Source of the DNA: Bacteroidales bacterium
Lineage (GTDB): Bacteria; Bacteroidota; Bacteroidia; Bacteroidales; UBA10428
DNA: 56,969 bases
Assembly: GCA_016928305.1 (NCBI GenBank)
Contig: JAFGKY010000064.1
Span: 1-56,969 of the forward strand
Reading direction: 5' to 3'
Shown here: piece after piece, positions 26,182 through 35,182 of the stretch
Position numbering within the stretch: position 1 is the stretch's first letter
How the letters are laid out: the number at the start of each line of letters is the position of its first letter
Notes under the pieces: model-generated
Databases searched by the model: none
What the model was told of the DNA's origin: nothing
Seen by the model: the letters and a program-made list of their open reading frames with translations, nothing else
Made by a program: the position numbers and the translations under genes

Positions 26182-29100
26182 ATGAAAGAATTACATGTTT
26201 GTGTTCTTACATCGATTTGCTGTTTAACACAACTGTTAACCGGCTTTGGCCAGTCACCTTCCTTTAAAACGTATATGAACCCTGTGATTCCGGGGGATCA
26301 TCCGGATTGCACAATCTCCAGGATCGGTAATGATTTCTATACGACCGGTTCATCCTTTAATCCAACACCGAAAATTTATCATTCTACAGACCTTGTGCAT
26401 TGGGAGGCTATTGCCCGGCCGGTAAGCGCTTCGTGGGCGAATTATGGTGATGCTCCCGGAGGCGGCTGTTGGGGAGGGCATATGGTTTTTTATAAAGGGA
26501 AATACTGGGACTTTTTTGGCAGGACCGGTACAATGTATTTTGTCACTGCCGAGAAACCCGAAGGGCCATGGAGCACCCCCACCCAAATGATTTGTCCTGC
26601 CAGCGTGCCCGGGTTAGGTGCTGATAATTCGATTTTTATTGATAGTGACAGTACCTGGTATTTGCTGGTTAAAAACGGTCAGCCCAATAACTGGATATTA
26701 CAACTGGGTCCGAACGGACAACCATCCGGAAACATATACAACCTGACCTGGCTTAATCCAGCACCCGACTACCCATATAGCTGGGCAGAAGGACCTGTTA
26801 TGTGGAAATACGATGATTATTACTATTACTCTTTTGCGCGCAATCTGGCGGGAGGACAAAAGATAATGAGGAGCACGGTCCTTACCGGCGACCAATCATC
26901 GTGGGAAATGCTGGGAGATTTTTTTAATGAGAGTGATCCGTTGAAGCCGGGCTCCCGTTTTACCAGTCCCAACCATTGTTCCAATGTTATTATGCTGAAC
27001 GACAGTACAAGCTGGACCCTCCACCCCCTTTACGCAAAGGGGGAATGGAAAGGACAGGGACGTCAGGGTCTGCTGAACCAGGTTCGTTATAATGCAAACA
27101 GCAGGCCTGTCGCCGATTACCCTGTTGACAAGCCCTTTACAGCCCCGAATCTACCAAGCAGCGGTATTCCATGGATGGTGCCAAAATCCGATTTTTTCTC
27201 ATCGGATGAGTTAAATCCGGAATGGTCGTTTCTGGGCCGTACCCTTGATAATACCTATTCACTTACCGACCGGCCCGGATGGTTGCGTTTAACACCCAAG
27301 AGCAGTAAAAAGGCAAATACGGTGATAAAGTATGACGGTGAGCATAATTACTCACTGATAACACGTCTTGAATTCGATCCGGAATCAATAACGGATGAAG
27401 CCGGACTCAGAATTATGAGAGGCGATGAATCCATGTACGTGAAATTATACAGCACAGTAAATGAATACGGTCATAAGGTAGTAATTTTCAGTTTTGAGAA
27501 CATTAACTATGAGGCCGATAATACCCTGGGAAACACATTGTGGCTCAGGATCATCAGGGTGAACCACAGCATCAGCGGCTATTTCAGCAGCAACGGCCAG
27601 GAATGGTTCCAGGTTGGCCAAAATATAGATGTTTCCAAAATCGATTCGTATTCCGACTTTGTCACCTTTACAGGAACCCTGCAAGGACTGTATGTTAAGG
27701 GAAGCAAAACATCCTATTTTGATCTGTATATCTATCGTGATGCCTATACACCCATACTGGCCGAGTGCCCTGCTAACCAGTCCGGCACCGTCCGTATTCC
27801 TGCCGATCAGGGTATAAGCGTTTTGGATGATATCCACAATAACGACTGGGTCATGTACGCCGGTGTTGAATTTGGGAATAATGAATACCTCAAGGCGCCT
27901 AAGATTATTGAAGTAACCGCCTCCAGTGGCAGCTCCGGTGGAATAGTTGAAGTCTGGCTCGATTCAATAGACACCGGAACAAAAGTAGCCGGTTGTACAG
28001 TTTCAAATACCGGTGACTGGAACACTTTTGAAACTTTCAGTGCCCCTGTCAGCCACGTGGAGGGGAGGCATGACGTATACCTGCGTTTTACCGGTGCTGA
28101 TAACGAACGACTTTGCCTGTTAAAATGGATAAAATTTATTGCCGAAACCGCACCTGAGCTTGTTTCAGCAAGCATGGAGGATGATGACACGCTGCAATTG
28201 AAACTCAGTCAGCCGGTCGTAACACCTTCCCTGCCCTCAGGCCTTACCGTTGAAATCAATGATACACTGGACATGGTCATCTCGGACATTTCCCTGGCTC
28301 AAGATGATTCCAGCCGCCTGATCATTGCATTGGATTCGGCCATAACATATACAGACAAAATTACAATCTCATATACCCCCGGAACGATTACCAATTCAGC
28401 CGGAATAAGCCTTATGCCTTTTAGTGTTCTGCCGGTCGACAATCTCTTGCCGGGTGCGATTCCCGGAATTAAATTGTTGGAGACCAAACACGAAGGGGAT
28501 ACGGTATGGATGCACCTGAGCAAAAAAATGAATTCCCCTGCCTCTTACACAAACGATTTTACCATTATAATAGAAGGGAAAGAGGATATCCCGATCAAAA
28601 CAGCCAATGTGCTGGAAAATGATTCTGCTGTTATAATCCTGCTTCCTGATAGCAGAATCCATTATGAAGATATGGTTTCAATGAGTTATACCGGGACCGG
28701 ACTCGAATCGGTGAACGGAGGGGCACTGGATACCTTTACCTTCAAACCGGTTCAGAATACGGCCGATGGTTATCCACCTGACATCCTGTCGGCAGTAACC
28801 CGAAAGTACAATTCGAACTTTCGGTACATCGATCTGACTTTTGACAAACCATTACTTGACGCCGGTAATGAAATAAGCTTTTTTTCAATCACAATAAATG
28901 ATGTGCCGGCAACCATTGGTTCACTCGTTGCCAGCCTTAAAACCCTGAGCTTTGATATTACACCCTACGTCCTGTACGGAGATGTAGTTAAAATAAGCTA
29001 CTCCGGTGGAAACGTAAGAAGCAAGTATAACGGCAAACTTCAGGATTTCAGTGACTATCCGGTAACAAATACTGTTCCTACGGGGCTGGACATAAATCCT

Positions 29101-29349
29101 GGCGATGATAAAAAAGGATCTGAGATACTGGCTTTTCCGAATCCTTCCTGTTCCGAAATACAGATTTCCTGTGGATTCTTATTCCATACACTGACAATAT
29201 TCAGCATCGAAGGGAGAACACTGGTTCACAAAGAATATGCGATACCCGTCCGGACGGCACATCTATCAACGAATCTAAAGGCCGGCATATACATAATCAT
29301 GCTCAGTAATGACAGTACAAGGAAAATGAACAAGATAATCATGGAGTAA
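26182..29349 (+). CDS. Multidomain T9SS-exported GH43 glycosidase with CBM6
   Basis: The 1055-residue protein runs: signal peptide, GH43 domain (about 30-325), beta-sandwich (about 335-525), CBM6-like sugar-binding domain (about 530-660), three Ig-like SwmB-type domains (about 660-985), and a T9SS sorting domain (about 995-1055, FPNPSCSEIQISC). Putative catalytic residues are Asp42 in GDHPDC (base), Asp148 in LGADNSIF (modulator) and Glu203 in SWAEGPVM (acid). In this enzyme the residue after the base is Cys rather than the usual Pro. Likely targets are arabinose- or xylose-containing polysaccharides. Export to the cell surface is expected. It stands alone and is the largest carbohydrate enzyme in the window. 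Confidence 0.9.
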   Translation: MKELHVCVLTSICCLTQLLTGFGQSPSFKTYMNPVIPGDHPDCTISRIGNDFYTTGSSFNPTPKIYHSTDLVHWEAIARPVSASWANYGDAPGGGCWGGHMVFYKGKYWDFFGRTGTMYFVTAEKPEGPWSTPTQMICPASVPGLGADNSIFIDSDSTWYLLVKNGQPNNWILQLGPNGQPSGNIYNLTWLNPAPDYPYSWAEGPVMWKYDDYYYYSFARNLAGGQKIMRSTVLTGDQSSWEMLGDFFNESDPLKPGSRFTSPNHCSNVIMLNDSTSWTLHPLYAKGEWKGQGRQGLLNQVRYNANSRPVADYPVDKPFTAPNLPSSGIPWMVPKSDFFSSDELNPEWSFLGRTLDNTYSLTDRPGWLRLTPKSSKKANTVIKYDGEHNYSLITRLEFDPESITDEAGLRIMRGDESMYVKLYSTVNEYGHKVVIFSFENINYEADNTLGNTLWLRIIRVNHSISGYFSSNGQEWFQVGQNIDVSKIDSYSDFVTFTGTLQGLYVKGSKTSYFDLYIYRDAYTPILAECPANQSGTVRIPADQGISVLDDIHNNDWVMYAGVEFGNNEYLKAPKIIEVTASSGSSGGIVEVWLDSIDTGTKVAGCTVSNTGDWNTFETFSAPVSHVEGRHDVYLRFTGADNERLCLLKWIKFIAETAPELVSASMEDDDTLQLKLSQPVVTPSLPSGLTVEINDTLDMVISDISLAQDDSSRLIIALDSAITYTDKITISYTPGTITNSAGISLMPFSVLPVDNLLPGAIPGIKLLETKHEGDTVWMHLSKKMNSPASYTNDFTIIIEGKEDIPIKTANVLENDSAVIILLPDSRIHYEDMVSMSYTGTGLESVNGGALDTFTFKPVQNTADGYPPDILSAVTRKYNSNFRYIDLTFDKPLLDAGNEISFFSITINDVPATIGSLVASLKTLSFDITPYVLYGDVVKISYSGGNVRSKYNGKLQDFSDYPVTNTVPTGLDINPGDDKKGSEILAFPNPSCSEIQISCGFLFHTLTIFSIEGRTLVHKEYAIPVRTAHLSTNLKAGIYIIMLSNDSTRKMNKIIME

Positions 29350-29472
29350 AACGAAACCTCTTCTGCCTTGTCACATAATCGCCGGATCTGGTCATCCGAT
29401 TCTCGTCGATGAATGGCGGCACTGCTGGCCATTCCTCACCATATCCATTGTTATGGATTCAGTAAAACTTCA

Positions 29473-30087
29473 TCAGGCATGATCTGTGTCACTTAACGCT
29501 ATGACAAACACCCCTCCTGATTTCATCACCTCCGAACTCAGCTTTATTCCCGCCTGCCTGCAAACATAGTGAATGCCGCCATTACGCATGTAAGTCCTGA
29601 AGTTCCGGTAATGCTCACACCCCGCGAAACGTTCTATGCCCCATATCACCGAACGTCCCCACCCCCGGGGTAAATGATGGTTATAATCAATGATCATTAT
29701 CCGGTTGGCGATCCTCTTCATTTCAGACAGTACCCTTACCGAGAGGTCGGCATTAAACTGGTGAACAGCCATGGACGTGACGGCCAGGTCGAACTCCTTA
29801 TCCGTGTAACACGACAGGTTACCGGCATCGCGGAGTTCAAAAACAGCATTGGTCAACCCCCTGCGCCATGCCATGCGCCGTGCAGCAAGTATATGCCCGG
29901 CTGAAAGGTCTATGCCGGTCACACGCCTGGCCCTGCACGCCATTACCAGCGCCAGCGCACCTGTACCACAGGCTACATCAAGTACATGATGCGACGGCTC
30001 CACATGCTCCAGTATACTCCGGCGCAATCCCGAAAATATGGGATCAATGATAATCCTGTAAAAGATGTTGCTGATGGAAAAGATCAT
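29473..30087 (-). CDS. Class I SAM-dependent methyltransferase
   Basis: The 204-residue protein starts at an ATG (MIFSISNIFYR); a GTG three codons upstream is also open. The SAM-binding motif I, VLDVACGTGALALVMA, is clear, followed by VTGIDLS (motif II) and FDLAVTSMAVHQF (motif III/post I). It resembles the UbiE/Methyltransf_11 group. The substrate is unknown, and no pathway genes are adjacent. Confidence 0.85.
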   Translation of the reverse strand: MIFSISNIFYRIIIDPIFSGLRRSILEHVEPSHHVLDVACGTGALALVMACRARRVTGIDLSAGHILAARRMAWRRGLTNAVFELRDAGNLSCYTDKEFDLAVTSMAVHQFNADLSVRVLSEMKRIANRIMIIDYNHHLPRGWGRSVIWGIERFAGCEHYRNFRTYMRNGGIHYVCRQAGIKLSSEVMKSGGVFVIALSDTDHA

Positions 30088-30204
30088 TGGACTCACTAGG
30101 TTATATCACACGGTTAAGATACGCAATTTAACTTTAGGGCGCAGCTAAATCCCAACATAACTGCACACAGTAATTGGTTCTATTAAAGCCAGCAGGCAGG
30201 GTTT

Positions 30205-30360
30205 ATTACAAAATGACGCACATTTGTAACGCATACCATAATCCCTGCTGATTTGGGATTTTAATCCCAGCTGGAGGTACAAATTGAAAGCCTGCCTACC
30301 GGCCTCGCTCCGCCGTAACGGTTACGCGAAGGCGATGCAAGGCAGGCCTGCACCGGCACG
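30205..30360. repeat. REP-like repeat cluster
   Basis: This part of the 393-bp gap before the AraC gene has the module ACGCACATTTGTAACGCATA followed by the hairpin TGGGATT-TT-AATCCCA at 30254-30269. The GC-rich words gcctgcct and aggcaggcct follow. Related copies sit at 33489-33555 and 48559-48627. Confidence 0.6.
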
Positions 30361-30447
30361 AAAACCTTCAGGATACAACAAAAATCTTTTTTATACTTTA
30401 TTGGCTATTTTTCAATTGGTTGTGAATTCGATACAAATTAAATTTTA

Positions 30448-30455
30448 TAAATTTG
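30448..30455 (+). promoter_or_regulatory. Candidate -7 box of the AraC-type regulator
   Basis: TAAATTTG matches the Bacteroidota -7 consensus and lies 25 bp before the TTG start codon of the regulator. No convincing -33 TTTG is placed at the right distance, so this is a weak call. Confidence 0.3.
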
Positions 30456-30480
30456 ATTCCGCTATTATCGGGTTTACATC

Positions 30481-31641
30481 TTGTCCAGTATTGAACCAAA
30501 TATTAACCTGTTTGCTTTTCTTATCCTGCTAGGCGTGATCCAGGGACTGATTCTTACGTATTTTTTCCTGAATAAAAAGCACAGGATGAACCAGCCAAAC
30601 ATTTTTCTGGGTTTGCTGATGCTGGTGTTTGCAATTATCTCGTTTGATATTTTCCTGTGTTACACCAGATACATGATCCGTTACGCTTACCTTGATAATT
30701 TCAGCGAAAGCTTTTCATTTGCCATAGGACCCTTGTTTTATCTTTATATCTACACAAGCACAAAAGGGAAAATAAGGCCCTCCCAGTTGTGGCATTTTCT
30801 TCCTTTTGTTCTCTATTCAATCTATATTCTGCTGTATATTGTGCAACCAACCGATTTCAAATATTATGCTTACACCAGCACCTATTTTCCCGGGCTGGAT
30901 AATAAGATTGTTTATCCTGCCTTTGATCCCGATCCACTTCTCCTGAGAGCAAATATGGACGCATTGGTAGTACTTCAGGTACTCATCTATATTGTTCTCT
31001 CAATTATAAAGGTCCTGCGAACTTTCAAGGCTGAAAAAGTCTCGGTATTTGCAAAGAAATACAAAAACCTGAGCTGGTTGCGGAATTTTACGATCGGTCT
31101 CCTTATCATATTGTTTGTGTTTATTATCGTGGACATGAAATACGGTAGCGATATCGGGGATTACCTTATTTCATCCTGTTTTGCACTTTTAATTTACGGA
31201 ACCAGTATCAATGTGATCAGGTCATCGGACTTTTTCACCGATCATCTGGGTACTGCTTTTTCAGGAAATAAAAAATATGCCAAATCTTCGTTGAGCGAGG
31301 AGGATAAGGTTGAGATCCTGAGGAAACTGAAAGACAGCATGGAAAATGAAAAATACTTTAAAAACAACATGGCCTCGCAATCCCAGATCTCCAGGAAGCT
31401 TCTTATTCCGGCTCATCATATTTCACAGGTGATCAACGAAAAACTGAATCAGTCGTTTTTCGAATTTATTGCATCATACCGGATAAAGGAAGCTGAAAAA
31501 ATACTGCGGGATCCTGATATGAATCATTTAACGGTTGAGGAGATAGCGGAGGAAGTAGGATACATTTCGAAATCAGCTTTTAACAAAACCTTTAAAAAAA
31601 TCACCGGAAAAACGCCGTCTGAATACAGAACCCTCTGCTGA
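30481..31641 (+). CDS. Membrane-anchored AraC-family transcriptional regulator
   Basis: The 386-residue protein starts at a TTG; the first in-frame ATG would remove the first transmembrane helix. Residues 1-245 contain about seven hydrophobic segments, a sensor domain common in Bacteroidota. The C-terminal 100 residues form an AraC HTH_18 domain, with ISRKLLIPAHHISQVINEKLNQSFFEFIASYRI and VEEIAEEVGYISKSAFNKTFKKITGKTPSEY. It probably senses an envelope or small-molecule signal and controls nearby genes. A beta-barrel candidate and an orphan copy of the same sensor domain lie just downstream. Confidence 0.9.
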   Translation: MSSIEPNINLFAFLILLGVIQGLILTYFFLNKKHRMNQPNIFLGLLMLVFAIISFDIFLCYTRYMIRYAYLDNFSESFSFAIGPLFYLYIYTSTKGKIRPSQLWHFLPFVLYSIYILLYIVQPTDFKYYAYTSTYFPGLDNKIVYPAFDPDPLLLRANMDALVVLQVLIYIVLSIIKVLRTFKAEKVSVFAKKYKNLSWLRNFTIGLLIILFVFIIVDMKYGSDIGDYLISSCFALLIYGTSINVIRSSDFFTDHLGTAFSGNKKYAKSSLSEEDKVEILRKLKDSMENEKYFKNNMASQSQISRKLLIPAHHISQVINEKLNQSFFEFIASYRIKEAEKILRDPDMNHLTVEEIAEEVGYISKSAFNKTFKKITGKTPSEYRTLC

Positions 31642-31890
31642 ACACAGATTCGGTGACAGAACCTCACAAAAAAGCAATCCTCATCAGACCGATAAAACCA
31701 TTCAACCGGCCGTCCATAATAAAGAATGCACGGAGAAATTCATCCTGAATTTTTTCTTACGTAATCAGAACATTCAAATTATTTTGCTCCCGCTGTACAT
31801 TCAATACGGCATTTTAATGCCGGAAATCAGTTTTTATACATTTATTTATAATATTAATTATCAACACCTAATAATTTTTTTCAGTACGTC

Positions 31891-31924
31891 CTTATAAGCG
31901 GATCTTCTTCGCTTATAAGCGGAT
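31891..31924. promoter_or_regulatory. Two direct copies of CTTATAAGCGGAT, 21 bp apart
   Basis: Identical 13-bp direct repeats start at 31891 and 31912. Each contains the 8-bp palindrome CTTATAAG. A 21-bp spacing is two helical turns, as expected for tandem regulator sites on one face of DNA. They lie 68 bp before the beta-barrel candidate gene, downstream of an AraC regulator. Confidence 0.5.
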
Positions 31925-31991
31925 TCCCTTGTACATGGCCACCGGTTGTATGTTTGGCGTAAAATTTATGTTTAACCAAAAATTTTATGTC

Positions 31992-32621
31992 ATGAAAACT
32001 TTTACCATAGTAAATTCAGGATTAACGAAAATTATCTTGACTTTAGCAGCAGTTTTTCTGCTGGCAGGCAATGTTTTTCTGTTCTCACAGGAAGGACGTT
32101 CTGTTATTAATGCTGATGTACCAACCCGGTTTGTCTGGGGTCTGGAACTGAAAACAGCCAGTATTCAGGATGAATACGGTACTCAGTGCGGAGCATACGC
32201 CGGTGCGTTGTTCAATAACTCGCTGATGGCCGGAATGGTCGGAGCGCTTAATGTAACCCATCCTGCAGTGAATTACGGTTACCTCGGATTTATGGCCAGG
32301 TACATTTACAAACCCAACAGTATAATCCATATGAGCGGTCAGCTGACCCTTGGTGCCGGCTCAACAAGAGACTACCAGAATGACAAAACAAGTACGTTTG
32401 ACAATTTTGGAAATGTATACGGTACGGCCTTCTATTTTGTCGAACCGGCAATCAACAGTGAAATTAACCTCGGGAAAAAAGTCACGTTGGTCATCGGACT
32501 GGGATACAGACTGGCAACCGGCATTAATACCGGCAGTCCATACATCTCCTCAACCCATGTAAATGACAGGGATCTGTCGGGTTTTACGGTCTCGGCAGGC
32601 GTTGAATTCGGATTGCAATAA
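31992..32621 (+). CDS. Putative outer-membrane beta-barrel protein, unknown function
   Basis: From the ATG giving MKTFTIVNSGLTK the protein has 209 residues; a longer reading adds 21 residues before the signal peptide and is unlikely. A signal peptide ends near VFLFSQ. The remainder alternates hydrophobic and polar residues with many glycines and aromatics (YLGFMARYIYKPNSIIHMSGQL, TVSAGVEFGLQ), as in small 8- to 10-stranded barrels. No family motif is recognised. A strong terminator follows directly. Confidence 0.65.
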   Translation: MKTFTIVNSGLTKIILTLAAVFLLAGNVFLFSQEGRSVINADVPTRFVWGLELKTASIQDEYGTQCGAYAGALFNNSLMAGMVGALNVTHPAVNYGYLGFMARYIYKPNSIIHMSGQLTLGAGSTRDYQNDKTSTFDNFGNVYGTAFYFVEPAINSEINLGKKVTLVIGLGYRLATGINTGSPYISSTHVNDRDLSGFTVSAGVEFGLQ

Positions 32622-32630
32622 CAAATTTCA

Positions 32631-32665
32631 AAGCCGGCAGCTGTTTTAGCATGCCGGCTTTTTTT
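32631..32665 (+). terminator. Rho-independent terminator after the beta-barrel gene
   Basis: AAGCCGGCA and TGCCGGCTT form a perfect 9-bp GC-rich stem with a 12-nt loop, followed immediately by seven T (counting the last two of the stem). It starts 9 bp after the stop codon. This is the clearest intrinsic terminator in the window. Confidence 0.85.
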
Positions 32666-32672
32666 GTTCACC

Positions 32673-33359
32673 ATGGATACCACAGCGATCGATATCATTC
32701 CTGCTCTGATGCTGATCATTCCTTTTCACGGCATTTTTCTTTCCGTATTCTTCTTAATAAAATCACAAGGCAATTTCACATCCAACTTTTTTATAGGATT
32801 ATTGTTGCTTGTATTATCCTCACTTTCATTGAAGCCGCATATAGGTCTTCTGAATCCAAACCTCATACCTGTCCATCCTTTCAATTGCGATACCTACACA
32901 GATTTGCTGCTAAGCCCTTTTCTGTTTCTCTATACTGCCTCTTTTACCTGCCCTGAAACAAATCATAACATCCGTTTTCATCTGTTTGTTATACTTATGA
33001 ATCTTCTGCTCTTGGTTTTATCAGGCTTTGTGCATGGCCTGATGAATGATTTAATAGTTGTCACGATCGTTATCATTAACTGTCAATACCTTTTTCATAC
33101 TGTCTGTTTGTTTACCTGCCTTATTAAAGGACCGGCAGTCGGGTTGAGGGATAGCCTGAGCACGAATTATTCCGTTATTGCTATCATTAACCTTCTGGTA
33201 TTTGGCAGCATGATTCTTGCAGCCCTGTGCCCGATGATCTGCACCGGCATTTATCCCTATATTGTCCAGTTGCCAAAGGGAATTCTAATCTATTACATTT
33301 ATTACCTGATCCTTCAGAAGTCTGATTTCAGCATGGGGGCAGATGAACCAAAAGGATAA
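32673..33359 (+). CDS. Orphan seven-helix membrane sensor domain (AraC sensor-like, no DNA-binding part)
   Basis: The 228-residue protein starts at the ATG giving MDTTAIDIIPALM; an upstream TTG lies inside the terminator T run. It has about seven hydrophobic helices. The pattern matches the N-terminal half of the AraC regulator 2 kb upstream: a first helix pair GIFLSVFFLIK...FFIGLLLLVLS and a later SPFLFLYTASFTC against GPLFYLYIYTST. The frame stops where the helix-turn-helix part would begin, and no such part follows. It may be a degraded paralogue or a separate sensor subunit. Confidence 0.6.
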   Translation: MDTTAIDIIPALMLIIPFHGIFLSVFFLIKSQGNFTSNFFIGLLLLVLSSLSLKPHIGLLNPNLIPVHPFNCDTYTDLLLSPFLFLYTASFTCPETNHNIRFHLFVILMNLLLLVLSGFVHGLMNDLIVVTIVIINCQYLFHTVCLFTCLIKGPAVGLRDSLSTNYSVIAIINLLVFGSMILAALCPMICTGIYPYIVQLPKGILIYYIYYLILQKSDFSMGADEPKG

Positions 33360-33488
33360 TCTCCCTGCTGATGGATGGCCGCATCGTCAATCCCTTTCCA
33401 ATGTGCCTTACAGGCAGACAAGCATGAACAATAAAGCTCACAGATCACGCAGATTTTGAGAATTTTATATCAGCGTCATCTGCAAAAC

Positions 33489-33555
33489 CACACTGGCGCA
33501 CATTTATACTGCGTCATAAACCCCCTTGCTGATTTGGGGTTGTACCCAAACCTCC
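33489..33555. repeat. REP-like repeat
   Basis: The segment begins ACACTGGCGCACATTTATA and continues to a hairpin around TTTGGGG-TTGTA-CCCAAA (33533-33550). It corresponds module by module to 48559-48627 and partly to 30215-30270. The whole 471-bp gap 33360-33830 shows no other feature. Confidence 0.6.
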
Positions 33556-33830
33556 TCTATCTGCCGCATTTTTAATCTCGGTGAATGGCTATGATTTGTG
33601 GTTGTACTACCGGAAGACACATGTTTGATATTTTTTTCAGGTTATTCCTTCAAAAAGAGGATGCACTGTTAATGATCTTTTCAAACTTGCTGTTGTTCTT
33701 GTATGAATTAACTCTTTATCAATGATACAGTATTGTACAACCCTATATTGTAAATTCCTGCATATAATTTTATCGTTTCAAATAATTGTTATAAATTGAT
33801 TCATAGTAATTAATTAATAACAAGAAAACT

Positions 33831-34235
33831 ATGAAAATTTTAAGAGGTACTGTTTTTGGAGGTATTGCATACTTCCTGCTGGGCTGGCTTGCATGGGGAG
33901 TCCTTTTAATGGATTTCATGTCAGCCAATATGAATCAGTGTGCCAACAGACCGGATGGCGTAATGATCTGGTGGGCAATGATCCTTTCAACCCTGGTCGC
34001 TGCTTTGCTGCTGACTTTAATTCTTTATTGGTCAAAGACTAAAAGTTTTGTTGACAGTCTTTTGCTTGGTGCATTGTTTGGACTGCTCTATGGATCGCTG
34101 GTCGATTTTTCATTCTGGTCGATGACAACAATGTTTAATAATATAGGAACATTGCTGATTGATATCCTGGTTTCAACCGTTGTTTTTGCAATTGTTGGTC
34201 TGGTAATTAAACTAACCTGGGGAAAAGACAAATAA
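33831..34235 (+). CDS. Small four-helix membrane protein, unknown function
   Basis: The 134-residue protein has four hydrophobic segments at about 7-28, 46-65, 75-95 and 105-130. A short polar loop (MSANMNQCANRPDG) follows helix 1. Proteins of this size and shape are frequent in Bacteroidota genomes, but I recognise no named family. It is convergent with the DUF6599-type gene. Confidence 0.65.
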   Translation: MKILRGTVFGGIAYFLLGWLAWGVLLMDFMSANMNQCANRPDGVMIWWAMILSTLVAALLLTLILYWSKTKSFVDSLLLGALFGLLYGSLVDFSFWSMTTMFNNIGTLLIDILVSTVVFAIVGLVIKLTWGKDK

Positions 34236-34265
34236 GCCCTGGAATATATTTTCTTTTCTGTTTTT

Positions 34266-34302
34266 GTCACAAGTTACAGCCCGGAGTACCGGGCTTACGC
34301 GA
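34266..34302. repeat. Hairpin between convergent genes
   Basis: AGCCCGG-AGTA-CCGGGCT at 34278-34295 is a perfect 7-bp stem between the 3' ends of two convergent genes. A similar unit, GCCCGG-CATA-CCGGGC, occurs at 48711-48726, and both are flanked by gtcac/gaca-type words. It may serve as a shared terminator, but no T run follows. Confidence 0.5.
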
Positions 34303-34336
34303 CAGAAAGGGGGGGAGGGGTATTACATGATACCAC

Positions 34337-35149
34337 TTATTCTTCGATCTTTATCAACAGATGATGATCCGATATCTTAGTGATCGTCTCACCTGTAAGC
34401 ATTTTTCCTGATCCGGCCGATATCGTTTCAGAATCCCAGCTATGAAGAGAGGCAAATGCATTCCTATCCTCTTCGCTCAGGAAACGGACAGACAGTATTA
34501 TCTCGGTCTCATGCCGTAATATTATTGCATAATAGCCTTTTGCATCGCCAAAATAGTCAACCAGATCCGGAGCGCCGTTCATAATACCCAGCTTCCCCTT
34601 TACCAGGACTGCTTCGCGGTTGATGGTTTCAGGTGATATATCCGGGAGGTAATAGGTGATATCAGCCGGTTTTTCCTTTATTTTGCCGACAATCGCCTCT
34701 CCGATCTTCAGGGATGTAATACTGTCGGTGGAATTACCTGTTTTATTGATAATGTTTATATAAAATGATCCTGCACATATTTGTAACTGGTATGGTGTCT
34801 GACAGGTAAAGGGTGACATTGAGGGTGTACTTCCGCATTGAAATCGGGATACAGAGAATATCCCAAATGCCTCTTCGGGGCCTTTCATCCTGTATATTTC
34901 CGTTATATACTTTCCTCCCATCAAACGGATTTCATTAACCCATGCGTCGGAAAAACCATACTCAAAATAGAGTTCAGCACCTCCGTTAATATATCCCAAA
35001 AGGGAGGCTCCGGTGTATGTTTTCGGGATTTTAAACGCGGCATCCGGAAGATCGCTTTCGTCAACAGAAGGGAAAGAGTCAGGCACCTGCGAAATACAAT
35101 GAACGGAAACGAAAAACAGGAAGCATAATATCCAGTAATATTTTGTCAT
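34337..35149 (-). CDS. DUF6599-type secreted protein
   Basis: The ATG giving MTKYYWILCFLFF is preferred over a TTG two codons upstream (270 residues). A signal peptide is present. The family core is visible: LLGYINGGAELYFEYGFSDAWVNEI, then YITEIYRMKGPEEAFGIFS, and later YFGDAKGYYAIILRHETEI. The function of this family is not established. The gene lies 33 bp after the DUF362 gene on the same strand and is very probably co-transcribed with it. Confidence 0.75.
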   Translation of the reverse strand: MTKYYWILCFLFFVSVHCISQVPDSFPSVDESDLPDAAFKIPKTYTGASLLGYINGGAELYFEYGFSDAWVNEIRLMGGKYITEIYRMKGPEEAFGIFSVSRFQCGSTPSMSPFTCQTPYQLQICAGSFYINIINKTGNSTDSITSLKIGEAIVGKIKEKPADITYYLPDISPETINREAVLVKGKLGIMNGAPDLVDYFGDAKGYYAIILRHETEIILSVRFLSEEDRNAFASLHSWDSETISAGSGKMLTGETITKISDHHLLIKIEE

Positions 35150-35182
35150 GATCAAATGCTTGTTGCCATAAATCCATTTACT

